A stretch of DNA of 64,000 bases from Streptomyces sp. NBC_00358 (GCF_036099295.1 NZ_CP107976.1:372001-436000), one strand, 5' to 3'. Shown: positions 28,401 through 43,400, counted from the first letter of the stretch. The notes: generated by a model from the sequence alone, not told the origin. A program made the numbers and translations.

Positions 28401-31400
28401 CTGATGCAGAGTCTCGGCATCGACATCGACCGGCGCGTCCAGACGCGCACACACCTCGTCATACGCATCGGCGAACACAGGGAACGCCGCATACAACTCA
28501 CGCCCCATACCGATCCGCTGCGAACCCTGACCCGAGAACAGGAAACCGACCTTGCCTCCCGGCCGCCCCTGGACGACTCCGGGCGACGGCGTTCCGGCTG
28601 CCAGGCGTTCCAGTCCGCGGCGGAAGTCGTCAAAGCTCTCGCCGATGACGGCCGCCCTGTGGCGCAGGGTGCTCCGGGTGGTGGCCAGCGAGAAGCCGAC
28701 ATCGGCCGGTGACGTGCCGTCCTCCACGAAGTCCAGCAGCCGTCGTGCCTGGTCGCGCAGAGCATCGCGGGTCTTGGCGGAGAGGACCCACGGCAGGAGC
28801 GCCGGGGCCGGAACGGCTGTGGCCTCTTCGACCGGGGCCGGCGGGGCCTGTTCGATGATGGTGTGGGCGTTGGTGCCGCTGACGCCGAAGGACGAGATCG
28901 CGGCACGCCGCGGGCGGTCCGACTCGGGCCAGTCGACGGCCTCGGTCAACAGCCGGACATCACCCGCCGACCAGTCCACGTGCGGCGTCGGCTCATCGGC
29001 GTGCAGGGTCCGCGGCAGGATGCCGTGGCGCATCGCCATGACCATCTTGATGATGCCGCCGACGCCCGCCGCGGCCTGTGCGTGACCGATGTTGGACTTC
29101 AACGAGCCCAGCCACAAAGGCCGTTCACGCTCTTGCCCATAGGTCGCAAGCAGCGCCTGTGCCTCGATCGGGTCACCCAGCCTCGTGCCCGTGCCGTGCG
29201 CCTCCACCGCGTCGACGTCGGCGGTGGTGAGGCCCGCGGAGGTGAGCGCCTGCCGGATGACCCGCTGCTGGGCGGGGCCGTTGGGCGCGGTCAGGCCATT
29301 GGACGCGCCGTCCTGGTTCACCGCACTCCCCCGCACGACGGCCAGCACCTGGTGGCCGTTGCGCTCCGCGTCGGACAGCCGCTCCACCAGGAGCATGCCG
29401 ACGCCCTCGGCCCAGCCCGTGCCGTCCGCCCCGGCACCGAACGCCTTGCACCGTCCGTCGGGCGACAACCCGCGCTGCCGGCTGAACTCCACGAAGGCAC
29501 GCGGGGTGGACATGACCATCACGCCCCCGGCGAGCGCCATCGTGCACTCGCCGTTACGGAGGGCCTGGGCCGCCCAGTGCAGCGCCACCAGCGACGACGA
29601 ACACGCCGTGTCGACGGTGACCGCCGGGCCCTCCAGACCGAAGGTGTAGGCGATACGGCCGGACATGATGCTCGCCGAGTTGCCCGTACCGAAGAAGCCC
29701 TCGGAATCGTCGATCGCGTTGAAGGCGTGGGCGGCGTAGTCCTGGTAGCCGGAGCCGACGAAGACTCCGGTACGGCTGCCGCGCACCGACTCCGCGTCGA
29801 TGCCCGCCCGCTCGAACGTCTCCCACGAGGTCTCCAGCAGCAGCCGCTGCTGCGGATCCATCGCCACGGCCTCACGCGGACTGATCCCGAAGAACCCCGG
29901 ATCGAACTCCCCCGCCTCGTACAGGAATCCACCACGGCGCGCGTACGTCTTGCCGGACACATCCGGGTCCGGATCGTAGATGCCCTCCACGTCCCAGCCC
30001 CGGTCCGCCGGAAAATCGCCGACCGCGTCGCCACCGGACACCACCAACTGCCACAGGTCCTCCGGCGAACGCACCCCGCCCGGATACCGGCACGCCATAC
30101 CCACGATCGCGATGGGGTCGTCGTCCTCGGCGGGCGCGGCGGCGGCTTCCGGCGCGGCCGCGATGGCGAGGCCGGTGAGCTCGGTGCGCAACTGCCGGGC
30201 GATTGCCTGGGCGTTGGGGTGGTCGAAGACCAGCGTGGGCGGCAGTGCGAGGCCGGTCTCGACGTTGAGTTTGTTGCGCAGTTCGACGGCGGTGAGAGAG
30301 TCGAAGCCCAGGTCCTTGAAGGCCCGGTCGGCCTCGACCTCGCCGACGCTGTTGTGGCCGAGGACGGCCGCCGCATGGGTGCGGACGAGGTCGACCAGCA
30401 GCGCGTACTGCTCGGTCTCGGGCATCCCGGTGAGGCGGTCGGCCAAGGCGGAGGCGGCGGCCGTGCCGGGCCCACCGGCGGTGCTGCCCGCGGTGAGGAT
30501 CCGCTCGGCCTCCGGGAGATCGCCGAGCAGGGCGCTCGGGCGGCCCATGGCGAACGGGGGCAGGAACCGCTCCCAGTCGACGTCGGCCACTATGGCGGTC
30601 GCCTCGCCGGAGTCCAGCGCCTGCCGGAGGCCGGCCAGGGCGAGCGTGGCGGGCATCGGAATCAGGCCGCGGCGGCGCAGTCGTTCGTCCGCGCCGTCGG
30701 CCTCGGCCATGCCGCCGCCGGCCCACGGGCCCCAGGCCACGGAGGTCGCCGGCAGGCCTTGGGCGCGGCGGCGTTCGGCGAGTCCGTCGAGCATGGCGTT
30801 GGCCGCCGCGTAGGCGGCTTGGTGGCCGCTGCCCCACACGCCGGCGATGGACGAGAAGAGGACGAAGGCGTCGAGTTCCCGGTCGGCGAGGAGCGCGTCG
30901 AGGTGCAGGGCGCCGGCTGCCTTGGCGGACAGCACGTCGGCGAAGGAGCCCGGTGTCATGGCCTCCAGCGGCTCCAAGTGGTCCGCGCCCGCCGTGTGGA
31001 CGACGGCGTCCACCGGGTGCTCGGCGAGCAGCGCGGCCAGCGCCTCACGGTCGGCCACGTCGCACGCGGCGACGGTGACACGGACACCGGTCGCCTCCAG
31101 CTCTGCGAGGAGACCGGCCGCGCCCGGCGCGTCGGGGCCTCGGCGGCTCGTGAGCAGGAGGTGTTCGGCACCGGCACCGGCGAGCCAGCGGGCCACGTGC
31201 CCGCCCAACGCACCCGTACCACCGGTGATCAGCACCGTGCCGCGCGGCGACCACCGCTGCCCGGCCCGGGTGTTCCTGCGGGCGGCGGTGCGGGACAGCC
31301 GGCGGCCGAACACGCCGCGGGCGCGGATCGCGATCTGGTCCTCGGCCGACCGGCCGAGCACCGCGGCGAGGCGGTCGGCGACCCGGCCGTCGACCATGTC

Positions 31401-34400
31401 CGGGAGGTCGATCAGACCGCCCCAGCGCTGCGCGTGCTCCAGCGCGGCGACCCGGCCGAGGCCCCAGACGGCGTTCTGAGCGGCGCTCGGCACCGTGTCC
31501 GCACGGCCGGTGGACATGGCGGACCTCGTGAGCACCCACAGCGGGGCGTCGATGCCCGCGTCGCCCAGGGCCTGGACGAGCGCGAGGGACAGCGCGGTGC
31601 CGACGGAGAGAGCCGTGTGTCCGGTGTGGGGACGCTCGTCGGTTCCGAGCAGGGAGATCACACCGTCGAACGTGGTCTCGCGCACTGCCTCGCCGAGCTG
31701 CCGCAGCAGTGCGCCGCGGTCGGCGGCCGGGTCGACCTCCACCCGGACCAGCCGGGCCCCGCGGGCGGCGAGCCCGTCGGCGACGGCGGCGGTCCACTCG
31801 ACAGCCTCGTCCTCGGTGTCCTCGGTGTCCTCGGTGACCAGGAACAGCCAGTCGCCCGGCAGTTCGTGCGCCCGGAAGCCGCTGAGCGGTTTCCAGCCCG
31901 TGCGGTAGGACCAGCCTTCCACGACGGACTCCCGGCGCTGCTGTCGGCGCCACGCGGACAGCCGGGGCAGCACCGCGTCCAGTTGCTCGGCGGGCAGGTC
32001 GAGGGTGGCGGCGAGGGACTGGGCGTCCTCGCGCTCCACCGTCGCCCAGAACCCGGCCTCCACGGCGTCGGTCCCCGCGACGGCGGCGGCCGTGGGCGCG
32101 GTGGTCTCCAGCCAGTACCGCCGGTGCTGGAAGGCGTAGGTGGGCAGGTCGGCGCGCCGGGCGCCGCGGCCGGCGAAGAACGCCTGCCAGTCGACGGGGA
32201 CGCCGTGCACATGGAGTTGCGCGAGGGCGCCGGTGATCGCCTCGGACTCGGGGCTGCCGGACCGTGCGGAGGGAACGGTGACCGCGCCGTCCAGGCAGCC
32301 CTGGGCCATGGCGCTCAGCACCGCACCGGGGCCGGTCTCCACGAACGTGGTCACGCCCAGCTCGGCCAGGGTCCGGATGCCGTCGGCGAAGCGCACGGCC
32401 TCGCGGACGTGCCGGACCCAGTAGTCCGCCGTGTACGCGTCGACGAGCTCACCGGTGAGGTTCGAGACGACCGGTGTCCGGGGTGTCTCGAAGCGCAGAC
32501 CGCCGACGACGCGGGCGAAGTCCGCCAGCACGGGGTCCATCAGCGGCGAGTGGAACGCGTGGCTCACGGTGAGCCGGGAGGTCTTGCGGCCCTCCCGGGC
32601 GAAGTGGTCCGCGACGGCGGCCACGGCGTCCTCGGCTCCGGAGACCACGACGGACTGCGGGCCATTGACCGCCGCGATGCCGACATCGTCGGTGAGGTGC
32701 AACAGCACCTCGTCCTCAGTGGCCTGGACGGCGATCATCGCCCCGCCGGCGGGCAGCGCCTGCATCAGCGCGGCACGAGCCGTCACCAGTGCGGCCGCGT
32801 CCTCCAGCGACAGGGCACCGGCCACGTGCGCGGCCGCGATCTCGCCCACGGAGTGCCCGGCCAGGAAGTCCGGCCGCACACCCCACGATTCGAGCAGGCG
32901 GTGCACGGCGACCTCGTGCGCGAACAGCGCGGGCTGGGTGAAGACGGTGCGGTTCAGCTCCTCGCCGTCCTCGTGACCGTTCTCGCCGAAGGCCACGTCC
33001 CGCAGCGGCCGGTCGAGGTGCCGGTCGAGGTGAGCGCACACCTCGTCGTACGCCTCCGCGAAGACCGGGAACGCCTCGTACAGTTCCCGCCCCATGCCGA
33101 TGCGCTGCGAGCCCTGCCCGGAGAACAGGAACCCGACCTGACCGGCGTCGGCACGGCCGAGGGCGACGCCGGGAGCGGGCGCCCCCGCGGACAGGGCTCG
33201 TAGGCCCTCGACGATCCGGCCGTGGTCGGCGCCGACCACGGCGGCGCGGTGCTCCAGGGCGGTCCGGGTGGTGGCCAGCGAGAAGCCGACGTCGGTGAGG
33301 GACGGTTCGGTGCCGTCGGCGGTGAGGGACAGCAGGCTCTCGGCCTGGGCGCGCAGCGCGGCCTCGGACTTGCCGGACAGGACCCACGGCACGGTTGCCG
33401 AGGAGACCTCGACCGGTGCGACGGCGGCCGGTTCGGCCGGCGGGGCCTGTTCGATGATGGTGTGGGCGTTGGTGCCGCTGACACCGAAGGACGAGATCGC
33501 GGCCCGGCGCGGGTGATCGGTCTCCGGCCACTCCACGGCCTCGGTCAGCAACCGGACATCACCGGCCGACCAGTCCACGTGCGGCGTCGGCTCATCGGCG
33601 TGCAGGGTCCGCGGCAGGACACCGTGGCGCATCGCCATCACCATCTTGATCACACCGGCCACGCCGGACGCCGCCTGCGCGTGACCGATGTTGGACTTCA
33701 ACGAACCGAGCCACAGAGGCCGGTCCTCCGGGCGGTCCTGGCCGTACGTGGCGAGGAGCGCCTGCGCCTCGATCGGGTCACCCAGAGCGGTGCCCGTACC
33801 GTGCGCCTCCACCGCGTCGACGTCGGCCTCGGTGAGCCCGGCGGAGGCCAGGGCCTGCCGGATGACCCGCTGCTGCGCCGGACCGTTCGGCGCGGTCAGC
33901 CCGTTGGACGCCCCGTCCTGGTTCACGGCACTGCCCCGTACCACCGCCAGGACCTCGTGACCGTTGCGCACGGCGTCGGACAGACGCTCCACGAGCACGA
34001 CGCCCACGCCCTCCGCCCAGCCCGTGCCGTCAGCACCGGCACCGAACGCCCTGCAACGGCCATCGGGCGACAACCCGCGCTGACGGCTGAACTCCACGAA
34101 CGCGGCCGGTACGGCCATGACGTTCACCCCGCCCGCGACGGCCATCGTGCTCTCGCCGCTCCGCAGCGACTGCATCGCCAGGTGCAGGGCTACCAAGGAC
34201 GACGAGCACGCCGTGTCGACGGTGACCGCCGGGCCCTCCAGCCCGAACGAGTAGGCCACGCGCCCGGAGACGACGCTCGCGGCGCTGCCGGTGAGCAGGT
34301 GGCCCTCGACGCCTTCCGGGACCTGCTGAAGGCCCGTGCCGTAGCCCTGGTAGGACATGCCGACGAACACGCCGGTGCGGCTGCCCTTCAGGGAGGCCGG

Positions 34401-37400
34401 GTCGATGCCGGCCCGCTCGAACGCCTCCCACGAGGCCTCCAGCAGCAGTCGCTGCTGGGGGTCCATCGCGAGCGCCTCGCGCGGCGAGATCCCGAACAGC
34501 GCGGCGTCGAAGTCACCGGCGTCGTAGAGGAACCCGCCGTCACGCGCGTAGGTCTTGCCGGGGGTGCCCGGGTCGGGGTCGTAGAGGTCCTCGACGTCCC
34601 AGCCGCGGTCGGTGGGGAAGCCGGAGATCGCGTCGCCGCCGGACGTCACGAGCTGCCACAGGTCCTCGGGCGAGCCGACGCCACCGGGAAGGCGGCAGCT
34701 CATGGCCACGATCGCGACGGGTTCGTCGCCGACGGCGGCCGTGCGCTGCTCCTGCGGCACGGCGCCCCGCGAACCGAGCAGTTCGGCGTGAAGGAACCGG
34801 GCCAGGGCCGTGGCGTTCGGGTAGTCGAAGACCAGCGTGGTGGGCAGCTTCAGGCCGGTGTCCGCCGCAAGCTTGTTGCGCAGTTCGACGGCGGTGAGCG
34901 AGTCGAAGCCGAGGTCGTTGAACGCCCGGCCGGGCTCCACCGCCGCGGCGCCGCCGTGGCCGAGCACGGCGGCCGCGTGTGTGCGGACGAGGTCCACCAG
35001 CGTACGGTCCTGCTCGCCCGCCGACAGCCCGGTCAGCTTCGCGGCGAGCGCGTTGCCTGCTTCGGCGCCGCCGGAGGCCGGCGCCTCCAGGGCGCGGCGC
35101 GCTTCGGGCACGTCGGAGAACAGGGCGCTGGGGCGGATGACGGTGAACGGGCCGATAAACCGCTCCCACTCGAAGTCCGCGACGGTGAGGGCGGTCTCGT
35201 CGTCGGCCAGCGCCTGCTGGAGCGCGGAGACCGCGAGGGCGGGCTGCATGGGCGGCAGGCCGCGGCGGCGCAGCATCTCCTCCCCGTCGCCGATGGCGGC
35301 CATGCCGCCATCGGTCCAGCCGCCCCAGGAGACGGCGAGCGCGGTGCGCCCGTGTGCCCGCCGGTGCTCGGCGAGGGCGTCCAGGTAGGCGTTGGCCGCC
35401 GCGTAGGCGCCCTGGCCGGCGCCGCCCCAGATGCCGGCGCCCGAGGAGAACATGACGAACGCGTCGAGCTCCTGACCGGCCAGCAGTTCGTCCAGGTGCA
35501 TGGCACCCGCGGCCTTGGCCGCCACCGTGCCGGCGAACCCGGCCGGGTCGGAGTCCTCGATCATGACGTGCTCGCCGACGCCTGCGGCGTGGACGACGGC
35601 GTTGACGGGGTGTTCGGCCAGCAGAGCCCGCAGGGCGTCACGGTCGGCCGCGTCACAGGCCACGACGGTCGCGGCCGCGCCGAGCTCCTCCAGCTCCGCG
35701 ACGAGCTCCGCGGCGCCGGGGGCGTCGGGGCCGCGGCGGCCGGCGAGCACCAGGTGCTCGGCACCGGCACCCGCGAGCCAGCGGGCCACGTGCCCGCCCA
35801 ACGCACCCGTACCACCGGTGATCAGCACCGTGCCGCGCGGCGACCACTTCTGGGCGGGGCCGGTGGCTCGGGAGGCTCGGACCAACCGTCGCCCGAAGAC
35901 GCCCGAGGCGCGGACCGCCACCTGGTCCTCGGCCGTCTGGCCGAGGACGGCGGCCACGCGGGCCGCGGTGCGGGCGTCCAGCAGATCGGGCAGGTCGAGC
36001 AGTCCGCCCCAGCGCTTCGGGTGTTCCAGCGCCACCGCCCGGCCGAAGCCCCACACCTGCGACTGCAGTGGGCGGTCCACGCGGTCGGAGCGGCCGGTGG
36101 CCACCGCACCGCGCGTGGCGCACCACAGCGGGACGTCGACGCCCGCGTCGCCGAGCGCCTGCACCAGGCGGAGGGTCGCGGCGAGGCCGTGCGACAGGCC
36201 GGGGTGGCCGGCCGAGGCGCTCTCGTCCTCGGCGAGCAGGGACAGCACGCCGGTCACCGGGCCGACGCCGGCCAGCTCGCGGGCCAGCGCCCCGCGGTCG
36301 GTGCCGGGCCCGGCGACGAGCGTCATCAGTTCCAGACCGTGCTCGCCGAGCGCGGTGCGGACCGAGGCGGTCCACTCGCTCTCCCCGGCCACGACGAGCA
36401 GCCAGGTCCCGGACGCGCCGGGCCGAGGGAGCGCGCCGAGCGGCTTCCAGGTGACGCGGTAGCGCCAGCCGTCGACCACGGACTGCTCGCGGCGCTGACG
36501 GCGCCACGCGGACAGCCGGGGCAGCAGCGCGCTCAGCGAGGCGTCCGCGGCGACGCCCAGGGTCGCGGCGAGGGATTCCGCGTCCTCGCGCTCCACGCTG
36601 TCCCAGAAGCCGGAGTCCGCCGCGTCGGCCGGGGTGGCCGCGGCCAGATCCTCGTCCCCGTCCCCGTCCAGCCAGAAGCGCTCGCGCTGGAAGGCGTAGG
36701 TGGGCAGGGTGACGCGATGAGCGCCGGGGAAGAGGGCCTGCCAGTCCAAGGAGGCGCCGTGCACGTGCAGTTCGGCGAGCGCGGTGAGGAGGGCCTGCCG
36801 CTCGGAGCGGTCGGCTCGGAGTACGGGGACGGTGACGACGTCGTCCGCGCAGGCCTGTGCGAGGGCGCTGAGGACTCCGCCGGGGCCGATCTCGACGAAC
36901 GTGGTCACGCCCAGGCCGTGCAGGGTCCCGACGCCATCGGCGAAGCGGACCGCCTCACCCACGTGCCGCACCCAATATTCAGGGGTGTAGGCCTCGACGA
37001 GCCGACCCGTGAGGTTGGAGACCACCGGAATCCTCGGCTGACTGAACGTCAGACCGCTGACGACCTCCGCGAACTCCTCCAGCATCGGGTCCATCAACGG
37101 CGAATGGAACGCGTGACTGACCTTCAACCGCGAGGTTTTGCGACCCTGTTGGACGAAGACCTCAGCGATCTCCAGCACGGCGTCCTCGGCACCGGAGACC
37201 ACGACCGACCGAGGCCCGTTGACCGCCGCGATCCCGACCTCGTCGGTCAGATGCGGCAGCACCTCGTCCTCGGTCGCCTGCACCGCCACCATCGCGCCGC
37301 CGACGGGTAACGCCTGCATCAACGCGGCACGCGCCGACACCAGTCGCACGGCGTCGTCCAGCGACAGCACCCCGGCCACATGCGCGGCAGCGATCTCACC

Positions 37401-40400
37401 GACCGAATGACCGGCCACGTAGTCCGGCCGTACGCCCCACGATTCGAGGAGACGAAACAGCGCCACCTCCACCGCGAAGAGCGCAGGCTGGGCGCACACG
37501 GTCTGATGCAGGCTCTCGGCATCGACATCGACCGGCGCGTCCAGACGCGCACACACCTCGTCATACGCATCGGCAAACACAGGGAACGCCGCATACAACT
37601 CACGCCCCATACCGATCCGCTGCGAACCCTGACCCGAGAACAGGAAACCGACCTTGTCCTCGGGGCGGGTTCGTCCCAGCGTCACGTTCGCCGCCGGTTG
37701 GCCGGTGGCGAGGGCGGTGAGGGCTTGCCGGAGCTTGTCCGGGCCCTCTGCCAGGACCACCGCGCGGTCCTCGAACGTCTCGCGGGAAGCCAGGGAGAGG
37801 CCGATGTCGGAAGCCGTCCAGCCGTCGTTCGCGTCGAGGTGGCCGGCCAGCCGGGCCGCCTGGGCACGCAGCGCCGGCTCGCCCTTGCCCGACAGCACCC
37901 ACGGCACGAGGGCGCCGGAATCGGGCGTGTGAGGCAACTCCGCTGTGGCTGGAGCCTGTTCGATGATGGTGTGGGCGTTGGTGCCGCTGACGCCGAAGGA
38001 CGAGATCGCGGCACGGCGCGGGCGGTCCGACTCGGGCCAGTCGACGGCCTCGGTCAACAGCCGGACCGCGCCCGCCGACCAGTCCACGTGCGGCGTCGGC
38101 TCATCAGCGTGCAGGGTCCGCGGAAGGACACCGTGGCGCATCGCCATCACCATCTTGATCACACCGGCGACACCCGCCGCCGCCTGGGTGTGACCGATGT
38201 TGGACTTCAACGAGCCGAGCAGGAGCGGTCGTTCACGCTCCTGGCCATAGGTCGCAAGGAGCGCCTGCGCCTCGATCGGGTCACCCAGCCTCGTGCCCGT
38301 ACCGTGCGCCTCGACGACATCCACATCGCCCGGAGCGAGCCCGGCGGAGGCCAGGGCCTGCCGGATGACCCGCTGCTGCGCCGGACCGTTCGGCGCGGTC
38401 AGCCCGTTGGACGCCCCGTCCTGGTTCACGGCACTGCCCCGAACCACCGCCAGGACCTCGTGACCGTTGCGCACGGCGTCGGACAGACGCTCCACGAGCA
38501 CCACGCCCACGCCCTCCGCCCAGCCCGTGCCGTCAGCACCGGCACCGAACGCCCTGCAACGGCCATCGGGCGACAGACCGCGCTGACGACTGAACTCCAC
38601 GAAAACACTCGGACCGGCCATGACGGTGACGCCGCCGGCCAGCGCCATCGTGCTCTCGCCGCTCCGCAGCGACTGCATCGCCAGGTGCAGGGCGACCAGG
38701 GACGACGAGCACGCCGTGTCGATCGTGACGGCGGGCCCTTCGAGTCCGAAGGTGTAGGCCACCCGGCCCGAGACGACGCTGGACGCGCCGCCGACGAGCC
38801 GGTGTCCTTCGACGCCTTCCGGCGTGCGGCGCACATCGGCTCCGTACCCCTGGTAGGCCATGCCGACGAAGACCCCGGTCCGGCTGCCGCGCAGTTGCGC
38901 GGGGGCGATCCCGGCCCGCTCGAAGGCCTCCCACGAGGTCTCCAGCAGCAGTCGCTGTTGCGGGTCCATCGCCAGGGCCTCACGCGGCGAGATCCCGAAG
39001 AAGCCGGCGTCGAAGTCGGTGGCACCGTAGAGGAATCCGCCGTCGCGCGCGTACGTCTTGCCGAGGCGGTCGGGGTCGGGGTCGTAGAGGGCCTCGACGT
39101 CCCAGCCGCGGTTCGACGGGAAGGCGGAGATGGCGTCGCCGCCGGACGTCACCAGGTCCCACAGCGCCTCGGGCGAGTCGACGCCGCCGGGCAGGTGGCA
39201 GCTCATCGCCACGATGGCGATGGGCTCGTCGTCGGCGGACGCGTGACGCTCCTGCTCCCCAGCGACCGTCGATCCGAGCAGCTCGCTCTCCAGGAAGCGG
39301 GCGAGCGCCGTCGCGTTGGGGTGGTCGAAGACCAGCGTGGGCGGCAGCGCGAGGCCGGTCGCCGCGTTCACCTTGTTACGGAGTTCGACGGCGGTCAGGG
39401 AGTCGAAGCCGAGGTCCTTGAAGGCCCGATCGGGCTCGACCTCCACCGCCGAGGAGTGGCCCAGGACGGCCGCGACGTGCGCGCGGACCAGGTCGATCAG
39501 GGTCTCCGTGCGCACGGACTCCGGCAGTCCGGCGAGCCGGGCCGCCAGGGGCGCGGCGCCCGTGGCTGCGTCGGCCGGTACGGCGGTGCCGGCGCGGCGC
39601 ACTTCGGGCAGCTCGGACAGCAGGGCGCTCGGGCGGCCGAGGGTGAACGGTCCGATGAACCGTTCCCAGTCGATGTCGGCCACGACGACCGCGGTGTCGT
39701 CGCGGTCCAGGGCGCGCTGGACCGCGGTCACGGCGAGTGCGGCGGGCAGGGTGACGACGCCGCGGCGGCGCAGGTGCTCCTCGTCGGCGTCGGTGACCAT
39801 GCCGCCGTCGGCCCAGGGGCCCCAGGCGATCGCGGTGGCGGCCAGGCCCCGGGCCCTCCGCCGCGCGGCGAGCCCGTCGAGGAAGGCGTTACCGGCCGCG
39901 TAGGCGGTCTGCAGTCCGCTGCCCCACACGCCGGCGATCGAGGAGAAGAGGACGAAGGCGTCCAGCTCGCGGTCGCCGAGCAGTTCGTCCAGGTGCGCGG
40001 CACCGCGGGCCTTCGCCTCCACCGTGTGGGCGAAGTCGGCCGGCGTCAGCTCGTCGAAGGGGGCGAACTGTTCGACGCCCGCGGCGTGGAAGACGGAGGT
40101 GAAGGTGTGCTCGGCGAGCAGCGCCGCCACCGCGTCCCGGTCGGTGACATCGCACACGGCGAGGGTGACAAGCGCGCCCAGCGCCTCCAGTTCGGCCTTG
40201 AGCGCGGTCGCGCCGGGCGCGTCGGGGCCGCGGCGGCCGGCGAGCACCAGGTGCTCGGCACCGGCACCGGCGAGCCAGCGGGCCACGTGCCCGCCCAACG
40301 CACCCGTGCCACCGGTGATCAGCACCGTGCCACGCGGCGACCACGGCCGGCCGACGCCGCTTCGGGCATGGGCGAGCCGGGCGGTGAACACGCCGGTGGC

Positions 40401-43400
40401 GCGGACGGCGACCTGGTCCTCCTGGCCATCGTCCTCCTGGCCATCAGCAGCGCCGGCTCCCTGGCTCAGTACGGCGGCGATGCGGCCTGCCGCGCGCTCG
40501 TCGACGGCCGCGGGCAGATCGATCAGGCCGCCCCAGCGCCGGGCGTGCTCCAGGGCCAGGGCGCGACCGAGGCCCCATACCTGGTTCTGCTCCGCGCTGA
40601 GCGGTGCGTCGTCGGAGCGGCCGGTGGCGGCTGCGCCGCGGGTGGCGCACCACAGCGGCGCGTCGACGCCCGCGTCGCCCAGCGCCTGGGCCAGGGCCAC
40701 GGTCTGCACGAGGCCCTGGGAGAGCGCGGGGTGCTCGGGCGAGGCGGTCTCGTCGGTCGCGAGCAGCGACAGGACGCCGTCGAGCGGTCCGGCTTCGGCT
40801 GCGGCCCGGGTCAGCTCCTCGGCCAGGGACGCACGGTCGGCGAAGGCACCGACCGTCAGCGGGACCAGACGCGCGCCGCGTCCGGCGAGGGCGGCTCGGA
40901 CCGTCCCGGCCCACTCGTCGCCCTCGGGCGCGGCGAACAACCAGGTGCGGCCGGAGAGGTCACCGGCGGACAGGCCGTTGAGCGGCTGCCAGGCCAACTG
41001 GTAGCGCCAGCCGTCCACAGCGGACTGCTCGCGCCGCCGGCGCCGCCAGGCGGACAGCTTCGGGACCACGACGTCCAGTTCTTCGGGGCTCAGCCCCAGC
41101 GTGGCGGCGAGGGACTGGGCGTCCTCGCGCTCGACGCTCGCCCAGAACTCGGCGTCGACCGCGTCCACGGCGGCCGTCCCGGCCTCGGGGGCCTCCAGCC
41201 AATAGCGCTGCTGCTGGAAGGCGTAGGTGGGCAGGTCGACGCGTCGGGCGCCCGGGAAGAAGGCCTGCCAGTCCACTTCGGCGCCGCTGACGTGCAGTTC
41301 GGCGAGTGCGGTGACGACGGCCTGCGGCTCGGGACGGTCACCACGCAGCACGGGCACGGCAACCACGTCGTCCACACAGCCCTGCGCCAAGGCGCTGAGG
41401 ACGCTGCCGGGGCCGATCTCCACGAACGTAGTCACACCCAGCTCGTGCAAGGTCCGCACACCGTCCGCGAAGCGCACCGCCTCACGGACGTGCCGCACCC
41501 AGTACTCGGGCGTGTACGCCTCGGCCAGCCGACCGGTGAGGTTCGAAACGACGGGAATCCGCGGCTCCTCGAAGGCCAGACCGCGAACGACCTGCGCGAA
41601 CTCCTCCAGCATCGGATCCATCAACGGCGAATGGAACGCGTGACTGACCTTCAGGCGGGACGTCCTACGACCCTGCTGCCGGAAGACCTCGGCAATCGCC
41701 GTGACCGCGTCCTCGGCTCCGGAGACCACGACGGACTGAGGCCCGTTGACCGCCGCAATCCCGACCTCGTCCGTCACATACGGCAGCACCTCGTCCTCGG
41801 TCGCCTGCACAGCAACCATCGCCCCACCCGCGGGCAGCGCCTGCATCAACGCGGCACGCGCCGACACCAGCCTCGCCGCATCCGCGAGCGACAACACACC
41901 CGCCACATGCGCAGCCGCGATCTCACCCACCGAATGACCCGCCACATAATCCGGCCGCACACCCCACGACTCCAGCAACCGGAACAGCGCCACCTCCACG
42001 GCGAACAACGCCGGCTGCGCCGAACCCGTCCGATTCAACTCCTCCGAGTCGGCATCGACGTCGACACCGACATCGACCGGCGCGTCCAGGAGCGCGCACA
42101 CCTCGTCGTACGCCGCCGCGAACACCGGATAGGACGCATACAGCTCCCGCCCCATCCCGACCCGCTGCGAACCCTGACCCGAGAACAAGAACCCGGTCTT
42201 GTCGCCGTGGCGGGTCGCGTTGTGGACGACGGCCGCGGACGGGGTGCCGGACGCCAGTGCCCGTACGCCTTCGGTGAGTTCGTCCAGGCTCTCGCCGACG
42301 ACAGCCGCGCGGCGGTCCCAGGCGGTGCGCGTCGTGGCGAGAGAGAAGCCGATGTCGGCCGGGGAACGGCCGGGGCCGCTGCGGCCGTCCTCCAGGAAGG
42401 AGAGCAGGCGCTCCGCCTGGGCGCGCAGCGCCGCGTCGCTCTTCGCCGAGAGCACCCACGGCAGCACCGGGTCGGCCGGGGACCCGGCCGACCCGGCGGC
42501 GGGCTCCTCGTCGAGGGCCGGGGCCTGCTCGATGATCGTGTGCGCGTTGGTACCGCTGACGCCGAAGGACGAGACCGCGGCGCGGCGGGGGTGGTCCGAC
42601 TCGGGCCACTGGACGGCCTCGGTCAGCAGCTTGACGCCGCCCGACGACCAGTCGACCTGAGCGGTCGGCTCGTCCACGTGCAGCGTCCGCGGCAGGACGC
42701 CGTTGCGGATGGCCATCACCATCTTGATCACACCGGCGACACCGGCGGCGGCCTGCGTGTGGCCGATGTTGGACTTGATGGATCCCAGCCACAGCGGCCG
42801 GTCGCCCGAGTGCTCCTGGCCGTACGTGGCGAGCAGCGCCTCCGCCTCGATCGGGTCGCCGAGAGCGGTGGCCGTGCCGTGCGCCTCGACCGCGTCGATC
42901 TGGGAGGCGGTCAGGCGTGCGTTCTCCAGCGCCTGCCGGATCACGCGCTCTTGCGACGGGCCGTTCGGGGCCGTGAGGCCGTTGGACGCGCCGTCCTGGT
43001 TGACGGCGCTGCCGCGGATGACGGCCAGCACGTCGTGGCCGAGCCGGCGGGCGTCGGACAACCGCTCCAGCAGGAGCACGCCGACGCCTTCGGACATGCC
43101 GGTGCCGTCGGCCGTCGAGGAGAACGCGCGGCAGCGCCCGTCGGGCGACAGGCCGCGCTGCGCGCTGAACGCGATGAAGGTGTTCGGCGTGGCCATCACG
43201 GTCACGCCGCCGGCCAGGGCGAGCGAGCACTCGCCGCGGCGCAGCGCCTGGGCGGCCAGATGGAGCGCCACCAGCGAGGACGAGCAGGCCGTGTCGACGG
43301 TGACCGCCGGGCCTTCGAGGCCGAGGGCGTAGGAGATGCGGCCGGACACCACGGCGGCGGTGTTCGCGGTGACGAGGTGGGCCTCGATGTCACTGTCGCC

